Part shown: positions 8,890 through 15,820 of the stretch, piece after piece
How positions within the stretch are numbered: position 1 is the first letter of the stretch
Layout of the letters: the number at the start of each line of letters is the position of its first letter
Source: Bacteroides caecigallinarum
Lineage (GTDB): Bacteria > Bacteroidota > Bacteroidia > Bacteroidales > Bacteroidaceae
Length of the DNA: 48,609 nt
Assembly: GCF_016902295.1 (NCBI RefSeq)
Contig: NZ_JACJLQ010000028.1
Location: 1-48,609 of the forward strand
Direction of reading: 5' to 3'
Position numbers and translations under genes: made by a program
Notes under the pieces: generated by a model
What the model was told of the DNA's origin: nothing
Database searches by the model: none
Seen by the model: only the letters and a program-made list of their open reading frames with translations

Positions 8890-10674
8890 ATGAACTCTCA
8901 AATTTTCGCATATCTTAAACGAAAACAACTCACAGATACACGGACAGTTAATCGCCTGTTCGTGTCTTCTTTTGTGTCGCTTAGTGATCTGAAGATTGAG
9001 AATAATCATATTATAAAAGGATTGCTCATAGACAAGGATGATAAAGATTTTGACTTGTTGCAGGAATTTATATCAAAGATTCGCCATTTCCATCCTACAC
9101 CAATGACAATAGAAGACATGATTAGTCTCTTTGAATTTGTCGTTTCGCCAGCTGACCGTATTGTAACAGGAGCTGTTTATACACCTAAGTCTGTAAGAAA
9201 AAAGATCATTGAAACTTGCTTAAATACAATGCCAAATGAACAAATGCAACATGTTCGTGTGGCAGACATCGCTTGTGGTTGTGGTGGTTTTTTAATGGAT
9301 GTTGCATTGTTTCTACGCAATAATACAGGGAGGACATTTTGTGATATTTATCAAGAATCAATATATGGGATTGATGTCCAAGAGTATTCTGTGGAAAGGA
9401 CAAAAATCCTGCTTTCACTTTTAGCCTTGCTTTATAATGAGGATTTAGACTTTGATTTCAATATTCTTCAAGCAGATACACTAGATTTTAACACAGCGGA
9501 ATGGAATCAGACTTACACGCATTTTGATGTTATTGTTGGCAATCCGCCATACGTTTGTTCGCGCAATGTAGATGCTATCATAAAGGAAAAGATGTTGCAA
9601 TATGAAGTTTGTCTGTCTGGACATCCAGATTTGTATATTCCTTTTTTCCAAATAGCAACGGAAATGCTTAATGATGGTGGAAAGTTGGGCTTCATCACAA
9701 TGAATAGTTTTATCCGCTCAGTCAATGGTAGAGCTGTACGGAATTATTTTTCTCGTGGAATTCATGATATTTCAATATTGGATTTTCGTGGTTATCAGAT
9801 TTTTCAAAAGAAAAGTACATATACATGTCTTTTCTTCCTCACAAAGAATCAAGCATCAGATACACTACATTATGCCGTTAATGAGAATGGAGATTTAAAC
9901 GTAACACCCAAATATACTAATATCTTATATGATCAACTTGATAACAAAAAAGGGTGGAGTCTCAATGATTTTGATGCAGTACGCCAAATGGAGTCCACAG
10001 GAATTCCTATTGGCAAATATTGTCAGTCTCGCCACGGTATAGCTACACTTAGTAACAAGACTTACATATTCAAACCTGTCGCAGAGGACGATAACTATTA
10101 TTATTTGGAATCTAAAGATGGACGCTACCCTATAGAAAAAGCAATATGTAGAAATGTCATCAATTCCAACAAACTCAATTCGGAGGTTTCTTTCGAAAGC
10201 ATTATCGAGAAATTGATTTTCCCATACTGTATTAATGAAGGGCGAGCTACAATTATTGAGGAGTCAGTCATGAAGACCATTTTTCCTTATACTTATACTT
10301 ATCTTTTATCCCAACGCAAACAACTCGCTACACGTGACAAAGGCAAGACAGATAAGTATCCCACATGGTATGCCTATGGTAGAACTCAGTCGCTCATAAT
10401 GCCAAGATATAAATTATTCTTTCCGAAGTTCGCAAACAAGCCTCTTCATTGCGTTTTGAAAGATGATGCAGACCTGATGCTATACAATGGCGTTGCATTT
10501 GTTAGCGATGACCTTGAAAAGTTGCAAGTCTTGAAAAGCGTTCTTGATAGTGATCTTTTTTGGAGCTATCTTGTCAAGAACGCAAAACCATATTCAACTG
10601 GATACTATTCGCTTAGTGGAGTTGATATTAAAAATTTTTGTATTCCTACTATTAAAAAAAGAAATGTGCCATAG
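8890..10674 (+). CDS. N6-adenine DNA methyltransferase, Eco57I/TaqI-like
   Basis: A 594-residue adenine-specific methyltransferase. SAM-binding motif I is ADIACGCGG (about residues 125-133) and catalytic motif IV is NPPY (218-221, in VGNPPYVCS). The C-terminal part (about 480-590: RYKLFFPK, then SGYYS-like TGYYSLSGVDIKNFCIP) resembles the TaqI-type target recognition domain. It carries no nuclease motif, so it is not a complete type IIG enzyme; the separate HNH protein may supply cutting. It is the last gene of the four-gene operon, and the following sequence is AT-rich with gene remnants. Confidence 0.85.
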   Translation: MNSQIFAYLKRKQLTDTRTVNRLFVSSFVSLSDLKIENNHIIKGLLIDKDDKDFDLLQEFISKIRHFHPTPMTIEDMISLFEFVVSPADRIVTGAVYTPKSVRKKIIETCLNTMPNEQMQHVRVADIACGCGGFLMDVALFLRNNTGRTFCDIYQESIYGIDVQEYSVERTKILLSLLALLYNEDLDFDFNILQADTLDFNTAEWNQTYTHFDVIVGNPPYVCSRNVDAIIKEKMLQYEVCLSGHPDLYIPFFQIATEMLNDGGKLGFITMNSFIRSVNGRAVRNYFSRGIHDISILDFRGYQIFQKKSTYTCLFFLTKNQASDTLHYAVNENGDLNVTPKYTNILYDQLDNKKGWSLNDFDAVRQMESTGIPIGKYCQSRHGIATLSNKTYIFKPVAEDDNYYYLESKDGRYPIEKAICRNVINSNKLNSEVSFESIIEKLIFPYCINEGRATIIEESVMKTIFPYTYTYLLSQRKQLATRDKGKTDKYPTWYAYGRTQSLIMPRYKLFFPKFANKPLHCVLKDDADLMLYNGVAFVSDDLEKLQVLKSVLDSDLFWSYLVKNAKPYSTGYYSLSGVDIKNFCIPTIKKRNVP

Positions 10675-10717
10675 TATAAAAAAACTCTAATAAGCTTTTT
10701 AAGCTATTTTTTTTAAG

Positions 10718-10900
10718 ATGAATACAGAAAAGAAAATTCTAAAAGAAAACGGTCTAACAAACATCGACGAACTCATAGATTCCCAGTTCGGCAAACTTGG
10801 AACATCGGAACGTGAAAGATTCCGTGAAGAAGCCCGTACCTATGTAAACGGACATGCTAAAACTGCGGAATGTAAGATTTCCCCAAAGGAACGGAAATAA
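10718..10900 (+). pseudogene. Truncated HTH/antitoxin-like gene (N-terminal piece)
   Basis: A 60-residue frame whose first 45 residues (KENGLTNIDELIDSQFGKL..., then ERERFREEAR) look like the leader region of HigA-type helix-turn-helix antitoxins common in Bacteroides. The helix-turn-helix itself is missing: the frame runs into unrelated sequence and stops. It is probably a remnant created when neighbouring cassettes were inserted. It could instead be an intact small protein; the family resemblance is from memory. Confidence 0.5.
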
Positions 10901-11037
10901 CCGACTTTTCCTGTCCATTCCGGCGAGCCGAAGAACACTACCTCCGTAACGTCAAATTCTTCTCTGATGCAGATGAAAAGAGGTGGTTATTTGAAAAGTC
11001 CGCACTTAGCAGTCTGATGTATCTGGTTGAATGCTAA
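10876..11037 (+). pseudogene. Gene fragment, C-terminal piece of unknown protein
   Basis: An open frame without a start codon reads EITDFSCPFRRAEEHYL..., then KRWLFEKSALSSLMYLVEC and a stop. Its composition is clearly protein-like, and it overlaps the end of the antitoxin-like remnant in another frame. It seems to be the tail of a gene whose front has been lost. I do not recognise the family. Confidence 0.45.
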
Positions 11038-11383
11038 TATCCTACAAGGTTCACCAGCAAATAATGTAGGAATTGAACCTATTTTTGTAAGCAATGCCGA
11101 ACTACAAAGATGCAAACATTTGATAATAAACACATTACATACCATCCAATTACTCCAAGGCAGATTGGGGCTCTGGGTTCGGGCCCCAAGCGGATCCGAA
11201 CCTATTTCTATGACCTAAACAAATATCTGAAAACTACATATTTACTTTATTTTCTTCTCTTATTTCATTTAATCTAAAACTATTAATAATCAACAATTAC
11301 ATTCCATTCAAAACCATAATCTATGTCTTATCCGTGTCCTATGCATCCGTCTGTGATATGGACACAATTAATATTTATTTTTT
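11038..11383. other. Intergenic, remnant-rich region before recombinase 1
   Basis: No gene seen. Two overlapping inverted repeats share one strand: GGGGC...GCCCC (11167-11187) and GGTTCGG (11176-11182) with CCGAACC (11196-11202). They could act as alternative hairpins or as a recombinase site. The rest is AT-rich and must hold the recombinase 1 promoter. Confidence 0.4.
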
Positions 11384-12628
11384 ATGAGACATAGTTTTTC
11401 CATCTACTTCTATCTGAAACGTAGAAAGCTTCAAAAAGACAGCAAGTCAACAATCATGCTCCGCATCATAGTCAACAACAAGGCCGCAGATGTAAGTCTG
11501 AAGACGTCCATCCTACAGGAGCATTGGGACAAACAGAACAGGCGTGTTTCCGACATGAATCCAGAAGCACACGACATCAATGCATACTTGGACAAAGTAA
11601 GTTCCACATTGCAGCATCATTACCGACAGGCCCAACTAGAAGGAAAACAGCTTACGGCAAGCATGCTGAAACAACGCTTCATGGCCACAGGAACCAATCC
11701 GCCTTCCCTTCTAGAGTTGTTTGACAAACAGGTAAAAGATGCGGACAGGCTGGCACATGCCGGACAAATCAGCATGTCCCATTCCAACAGACATAAACTA
11801 GTCTACAGGCGGCTTGAGGAATTCTGCAAGAAAATGGGCAGACAAGATATGCCACTGGAACAGTTCAACCGGCAGATGATATACGAACTAGAACTTTTCT
11901 TCAGGACTGACTGCAGGCTATCAATCAATACAACAGCCAAGATGATGAGTATGGTAAGAAAAGGAATCCTATGGGCATACCGGTGCGGAATTATCCTGAC
12001 CAATCCGTTCTCAACTTACCGAATAAAGAAGGAAGAAAGCCAGAAACAATACCTGAACAGGCAGGAAATAATAAGAATAATGGGCAAGCGGCTGGATATT
12101 CCTAGACTGGCTTCCATCCGTGACATATTCATCTTCAGCTGCTTCACAGGCATCTCCTACTCAGACATCTGTCGGTTGAGAAAGGATCAAATCATTTCAG
12201 ATTCTGACAAAAGCATGTATATCCATCTGTACAGGACCAAGACCAACCACCCCGCATTCATCCCTCTCCTTCCCCAAGCCAAGAAAATAGCAAGTTTTTA
12301 CATAAGAAAAGGCGAATCGGAATACCTATTCCCGACCATCTCGAACCAGAAAAGCAATGCCTACCTTAAAGAGCTTGCCGACATCTGCCATATAAGAAAA
12401 AGGGTGACATTTCATGTGGCCCGGCACACGTTCGCCGTGACCGTCTGTCTGGAAAACGGACTTCCAATAGAAACACTTTCCAAAATGCTCGGACATACCA
12501 ATTTGAGGGTTACACAAGCCTATGCCAAAATCACATACAGAAAAGTCACGGAGGACATGAAGGTATTAAAGAACAAGCTGAAGGACTGGAAGCCGGAATC
12601 CGGTCCGATGAAATCTGATGACATTTAA
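11384..12628 (+). CDS. Tyrosine recombinase 1 (IntDOT-like)
   Basis: A 414-residue site-specific tyrosine recombinase with an arm-binding N-domain, a SAM-like core-binding domain (about 100-200) and a catalytic domain (about 210-395). Visible catalytic elements are HVARHTF (HxxR), LGHTN (GH) and the nucleophile in VTQAYAKI. The first catalytic Arg of the usual TGLR motif is replaced (CFTGISYSD), as is known for the CTnDOT integrase IntDOT. It runs with helix-turn-helix gene 1, starting 755 bases upstream of the RT operon's left direct repeat region's gene end, so it is the natural candidate for inserting or shuffling the neighbouring cassettes. Confidence 0.88.
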   Translation: MRHSFSIYFYLKRRKLQKDSKSTIMLRIIVNNKAADVSLKTSILQEHWDKQNRRVSDMNPEAHDINAYLDKVSSTLQHHYRQAQLEGKQLTASMLKQRFMATGTNPPSLLELFDKQVKDADRLAHAGQISMSHSNRHKLVYRRLEEFCKKMGRQDMPLEQFNRQMIYELELFFRTDCRLSINTTAKMMSMVRKGILWAYRCGIILTNPFSTYRIKKEESQKQYLNRQEIIRIMGKRLDIPRLASIRDIFIFSCFTGISYSDICRLRKDQIISDSDKSMYIHLYRTKTNHPAFIPLLPQAKKIASFYIRKGESEYLFPTISNQKSNAYLKELADICHIRKRVTFHVARHTFAVTVCLENGLPIETLSKMLGHTNLRVTQAYAKITYRKVTEDMKVLKNKLKDWKPESGPMKSDDI

Positions 12629-12643
12629 TGAAATCTGATGACA
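12608..12643 (+). repeat. Twin 16-base direct repeat upstream of HTH gene 1
   Basis: ATGAAATCTGATGACA occurs at 12608-12623 and 12628-12643, a 20-base period, overlapping the end of recombinase 1. The 10-base core ATCTGATGAC recurs twice with the same 20-base period upstream of HTH gene 2 (21049 and 21069). Two helical turns of spacing suggest cooperative protein binding on one DNA face. Confidence 0.75.
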
Positions 12644-12657
12644 ACAGGCTCCGGCGG

Positions 12658-12689
12658 TTTGCAGTGGCATGGGAATGCGGATATCTTTG
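12658..12689 (+). promoter_or_regulatory. Promoter of HTH gene 1
   Basis: TTTG (12658-12661), 20 bases, then TATCTTTG (12682-12689) match the Bacteroidetes promoter pattern. This places the transcript start after 12690 and supports the ATG at 12713 over the upstream in-frame ATG at 12638. Confidence 0.65.
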
Positions 12690-12712
12690 TTTCAAACCAA
12701 AAAGGACAGATT

Positions 12713-13003
12713 ATGGGAACAATCATCACCAGATCAGACAAGGAAGTGCTTCATTTCTTCGATGAAATGAAAAGGGTATCGGATCTCATCGACCATTTGC
12801 CAATGGACAACCAGCACTTATTGGACGGGGAAAACTATCTGACAGATACGGAACTAGCCGGAAAGCTCAAGCTAAGCAAGCGTACGCTGCTGGACTACAG
12901 AAGCAACGGCATATTGCCTTATTACCAGATAGGAGGAAAAATCCTATACCGGGAAAGCGATATCGTACGACTGCTGGAAAAGAACCGAAAAGAAGCGTTC
13001 TGA
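12713..13003 (+). CDS. Helix-turn-helix (excisionase/MerR-like) protein 1
   Basis: A 96-residue DNA-binding protein of the excisionase-like helix-turn-helix type common beside Bacteroidetes recombinases. An N-terminal amphipathic helix is followed by LTDTELAGKLKLSKRTLLDY (winged helix-turn-helix), then a beta-wing GGKILYRESDIVRLLEK. The start at 12713 begins MGTIITRSDKE and lies behind a good promoter. Its last seven codons and stop are part of a 25-base sequence repeated at 19577-19601, on the far side of the RT cassette, so the cassette abuts exactly the 3' end of this gene. Confidence 0.85.
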   Translation: MGTIITRSDKEVLHFFDEMKRVSDLIDHLPMDNQHLLDGENYLTDTELAGKLKLSKRTLLDYRSNGILPYYQIGGKILYRESDIVRLLEKNRKEAF

Positions 13004-13006
13004 CAT
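12982..13006 (+). repeat. Left direct repeat of the RT cassette
   Basis: A 25-base stretch starting GAACCGAAAAGAAGCG and ending TTCTGACAT covers the last codons of HTH gene 1. It matches 19577-19601 at 24 of 25 positions (the A at 12988 is G at 19583). It is interpreted as the attachment or target duplication of the inserted cassette. Confidence 0.75.
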
Positions 13007-13026
13007 CCGGTTCTATTTATGGGAAA

Positions 13027-13064
13027 GAGGGTGCACTTCAAAATGTACATTTTGATGCACCCTC
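13027..13064. terminator. Long hairpin after HTH gene 1
   Basis: GAGGGTGCA (13027-13035) pairs with TGCACCCTC (13056-13064), enclosing an 18-base perfect palindrome TCAAAATGTACATTTTGA with only a 2-base bulge. It likely terminates the HTH gene 1 transcript. No clear T-run follows, so a cruciform or protein-binding role is also possible. Confidence 0.55.
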
Positions 13065-13453
13065 ATGTTGTTATAATATGTACTCAAGATGTACTTCAGT
13101 TAATTCTTACTTTATATAGTCTAGTTGTAATTTTGCGATTGGATACTGCTCCCAAAAGAATGTCTGCTAAGTAGTAAAAAACACACTCGCATAACGACTC
13201 CCAGATACCTTTATATTGCTAACGCACCACTCCTCAACAAAGCCCATTTTTTCGTCCGGCATCATCACAAAATCAACGATTTTGATACAAGATAAAAAAT
13301 TAAATTTGTACATCACTCCTAGGGTAAATTTACCTCGGACACACTTTATAAAACACTTCCCTGCAGCTTCAAGAAGATGGTGTAATAGTACCTGAATAAC
13401 CGGAAGGGATAGATAATGTTAAAATATAAGCTACCTACAAATGTCAATAAATC
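13065..13453. other. Intergenic, AT-rich, no gene seen
   Basis: About 390 bases at the left end of the RT cassette with no coding frame I would support. Repeated ATGTACT words (13077-13095) follow the hairpin. A promoter or a noncoding RNA for the RT system could lie here, but I see no decisive signal. Confidence 0.35.
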
Positions 13454-13786
13454 ATGAACAATAGCACAGAACCAAAATCTGAAATAGAGGCCCAATCTAA
13501 AACAGTTCATGCTTCACAATAGGGTACACAACCTGAATCTATTGCACAATCCATAAATTATGAATTGTTTAGCATGCTATATAACAGGTTTCTCGTAGAA
13601 TGGAGAATGCGACTTCGCTTATATGATATGGGGATTGTGACCACCCTAATGGCCATTTTCATTTTCTCCATAAGTCTCTGTATTCTTGGTACGATGCCTA
13701 GCCCTCTTGTCTTCAATCATATATTTTCCCTGCTGCAATACAAATTCCTTGCAAAAATTATCGGCCATACAAAAAAAATTCTGTAA
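13454..13786 (+). pseudogene. Small membrane protein gene with in-frame amber stop
   Basis: One continuous frame from ATG 13454 to the stop ending at 13786 would give about 110 residues, but a TAG interrupts it at 13520-13522. Before the stop it encodes a polar Gln/Glu/Ser-rich leader (MNNSTEPKSEIEAQSK...). After it come a basic segment (RFLVEWRMRLRLYDMG) and one strong membrane helix (IVTTLMAIFIFSISLCIL). Translation could restart at the ATG at 13574, giving a 70-residue single-pass protein. I do not recognise the family. Confidence 0.5.
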
Positions 13787-14037
13787 TTTTAAATTTTGAG
13801 AACATAACAGTAATCGTTTAAATGTTATAATTGAGTACTATAGATTGAACACTTTTTGTTGTTATATTCCTAATTTTCAATGAAATATTTATTCGTTTAT
13901 ATCGAACTTACATTAAATATAGAAATTATCAAATAAAGAGTTATGTGTGATTAACTAAAAAGGTCCACGCTGAAAGGATGTCTCAATTTAAAGAAAAAAA
14001 TGATATATATAGATAATTTTAAAATCAAAAGTTTTCT
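13787..14037. other. AT-rich leader of the RT operon
   Basis: About 250 bases, strongly AT-rich, directly upstream of the primase-like gene. It must contain the operon promoter; I see no unambiguous TTTG/TAnnTTTG pair. By analogy with other defence-associated reverse transcriptases it is also a candidate position for a template RNA, which the sequence alone does not prove. Confidence 0.35.
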
Positions 14038-15072
14038 ATGATTTCTCCTGAAACAATAAAAAAACTGCACGAACTGAATTGTGAGGATGTGGCTAGAAGA
14101 CTAGGATTGGAAGTCAATATGCATCAGGCTCATTGCTTTATGCATCAGGACAAAAGGCCTAGCCTTGCCTTTAAGAACAATTTATGGAAATGTTTTGCTT
14201 GCGATAAAGGTGGAGATGCTATCTCTCTAGTGGAAGAAAAATGTAATCTTTCGTTTGTAGAAGCATGTACGTGGCTTTGCGAACAATACCATATTTACAT
14301 GCCTTCAACTAACCTGAAAAATACAAAAAAGAGACCTAAACTCAGACACAGAAGAACTCTTGTTATCGACAGGGAAGAAAGTAGGCCTGATTTTGATGGT
14401 GACGTGGCTTCAGCCATCATAAACCTAGCTGATTTGGAAGCCAAAGGAAAGGAGTTTCTTTTTACGGAAAGGAAACTGTCGGCCCAAGTGGTGGAAAAGA
14501 TGAAAATCAAATCGGTAGAAGATCCGACAGAAATGAAAGAGATTCTAATGAATACCTTTGGTGAAGAGCGTTTAATTAAATGTAAAGTGTTAAAAAGAGA
14601 TAACAACAAGATACAATTAACCATCAATATTCCTTCGTTACTGATACCGTATTTTGACAGAACAGGCAAACTGGTGGCTTTACAATCTCGCTACTTGGGC
14701 ACAAACGAAAATATACCTCGATTCAAGATGCTGTGCAATTCACGTAAACAGCTTTACAATATGGTTTTACTAGCTAAGTTGCAAGAAGGAAACAAATTAT
14801 ATATAATGGAGGGAATTACTGACTGTCTGGCTATGCTATCGGCCGGATATCCTGCTGTTGCCATTCAAAGTGCAACGACTATCCCGGAAACGGAACTAGA
14901 TAAATTATCTGGATTTGATTTGGTGATGGTCCATGATAATGATAAAGCTGGAGTAAGTGCTTTCTATCACTTGCACCGTAGCCTGCTTAGATACGGATGC
15001 CGTCTGAAATGCGCAACGATTCCTGCGCTGTTCAAGGATTATTCTGCATATTATCTATACTTAAAAAAATAA
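14038..15072 (+). CDS. CHC2 zinc-finger/TOPRIM primase-like protein
   Basis: A 344-residue DnaG-type protein. An N-terminal CHC2 zinc finger (AHCFMHQDKRPS, then WKCFACDKGGDA; Cys/His ligands at about 32, 36, 53 and 56) is followed by a linker. The TOPRIM catalytic region has the conserved Glu in YIMEGITD (about 260) and the acidic pair in HDNDKAG (about 303). DnaG-type enzymes synthesise RNA primers. It is the first gene of a tight operon with a reverse transcriptase, 6 bases before the next gene. It is only distantly similar to the primase at 28668 and is unlikely to replicate the element, since no helicase or origin is nearby; a priming role in the RT system is inferred. Confidence 0.82.
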   Translation: MISPETIKKLHELNCEDVARRLGLEVNMHQAHCFMHQDKRPSLAFKNNLWKCFACDKGGDAISLVEEKCNLSFVEACTWLCEQYHIYMPSTNLKNTKKRPKLRHRRTLVIDREESRPDFDGDVASAIINLADLEAKGKEFLFTERKLSAQVVEKMKIKSVEDPTEMKEILMNTFGEERLIKCKVLKRDNNKIQLTINIPSLLIPYFDRTGKLVALQSRYLGTNENIPRFKMLCNSRKQLYNMVLLAKLQEGNKLYIMEGITDCLAMLSAGYPAVAIQSATTIPETELDKLSGFDLVMVHDNDKAGVSAFYHLHRSLLRYGCRLKCATIPALFKDYSAYYLYLKK

Positions 15073-15078
15073 AAGGCG

Positions 15079-15819
15079 ATGGAAAAAGATAAATTAGAAA
15101 GAAACGTCATTCAGCCTTCACTCAAAGAGTTTTCCAGAGAGATGCTGAGCCAGCTCATTGAAATCAGCTTTATCGAGCTAGAACAGGCTCCAGCTGAGGG
15201 TGAGCCCCAAGCCAATGGAAACCCACAAGACGAAAAGGGATATACCAAATATGAATCCCGATATCTAGTTCAGAAAGAATTGTTTTCACTGATGCTTTTT
15301 GATCCAATGCTGGAAGAACAGATTTCGATGAGGAAAAATGCGAACTTCGACTACATGACAGGATTGCACTTTTTCATTACGGCCAATAAGAATTTCCATT
15401 ATAACTTTGGATTTTTTGAGCAGCAGATAGATTTTTTTGATCAGATTCTGAATGGTTGGTGTAGCTTTCTGGATCAGGTAGTGAGAGACGTAACTGCTCT
15501 ACAGGGCTTTATAACGGAACAATGTGTAGAACTAGAATTTGATGGTATTTTACGCTTATTCTTATGTAAAGATACCATCATCAGTGCCTCTCTCAATCTA
15601 GATAGTTTCAATACCATTTTTAAAAAACGAACAGGAAACTATCACTATCATTTTGGTCTGTACTTGTGTGAAAGAAATAACCAAAAAACTCAGCTTATGG
15701 TATCTGGTCAAGGTGACGGGAAAGGCAAAGAAAGTGGTTTATACCAAGCTGTTAATTGGTTTAACAACCTCGTTGAATCATTAGAAAAGAAATATAATGC
15801 AACATTAAAACAGAATTGA
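15079..15819 (+). CDS. Unknown protein in the RT operon
   Basis: A 246-residue soluble protein of no family I recognise. The N-terminal 50 residues are charged with a Gln/Pro/Asn-rich spacer (about 33-55). The remainder is rich in Phe, Tyr and His (for example NKNFHYNFGFF and GNYHYHFGLYLCE) and looks like a compact alpha/beta fold with no catalytic signature. It starts 6 bases after the primase-like gene, and its stop is separated from the RT start codon by one base, so the three are translationally coupled and probably form a complex. Confidence 0.75.
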   Translation: MEKDKLERNVIQPSLKEFSREMLSQLIEISFIELEQAPAEGEPQANGNPQDEKGYTKYESRYLVQKELFSLMLFDPMLEEQISMRKNANFDYMTGLHFFITANKNFHYNFGFFEQQIDFFDQILNGWCSFLDQVVRDVTALQGFITEQCVELEFDGILRLFLCKDTIISASLNLDSFNTIFKKRTGNYHYHFGLYLCERNNQKTQLMVSGQGDGKGKESGLYQAVNWFNNLVESLEKKYNATLKQN

Positions 15820-15820
15820 C

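Noticed and set aside
8890-10674. Complete type IIG restriction-modification enzyme
   Set aside because: The methylase has motifs I and IV and a recognition domain, but I see no PD-ExK motif at its N-terminus. Cutting must come from another protein, probably the HNH protein.
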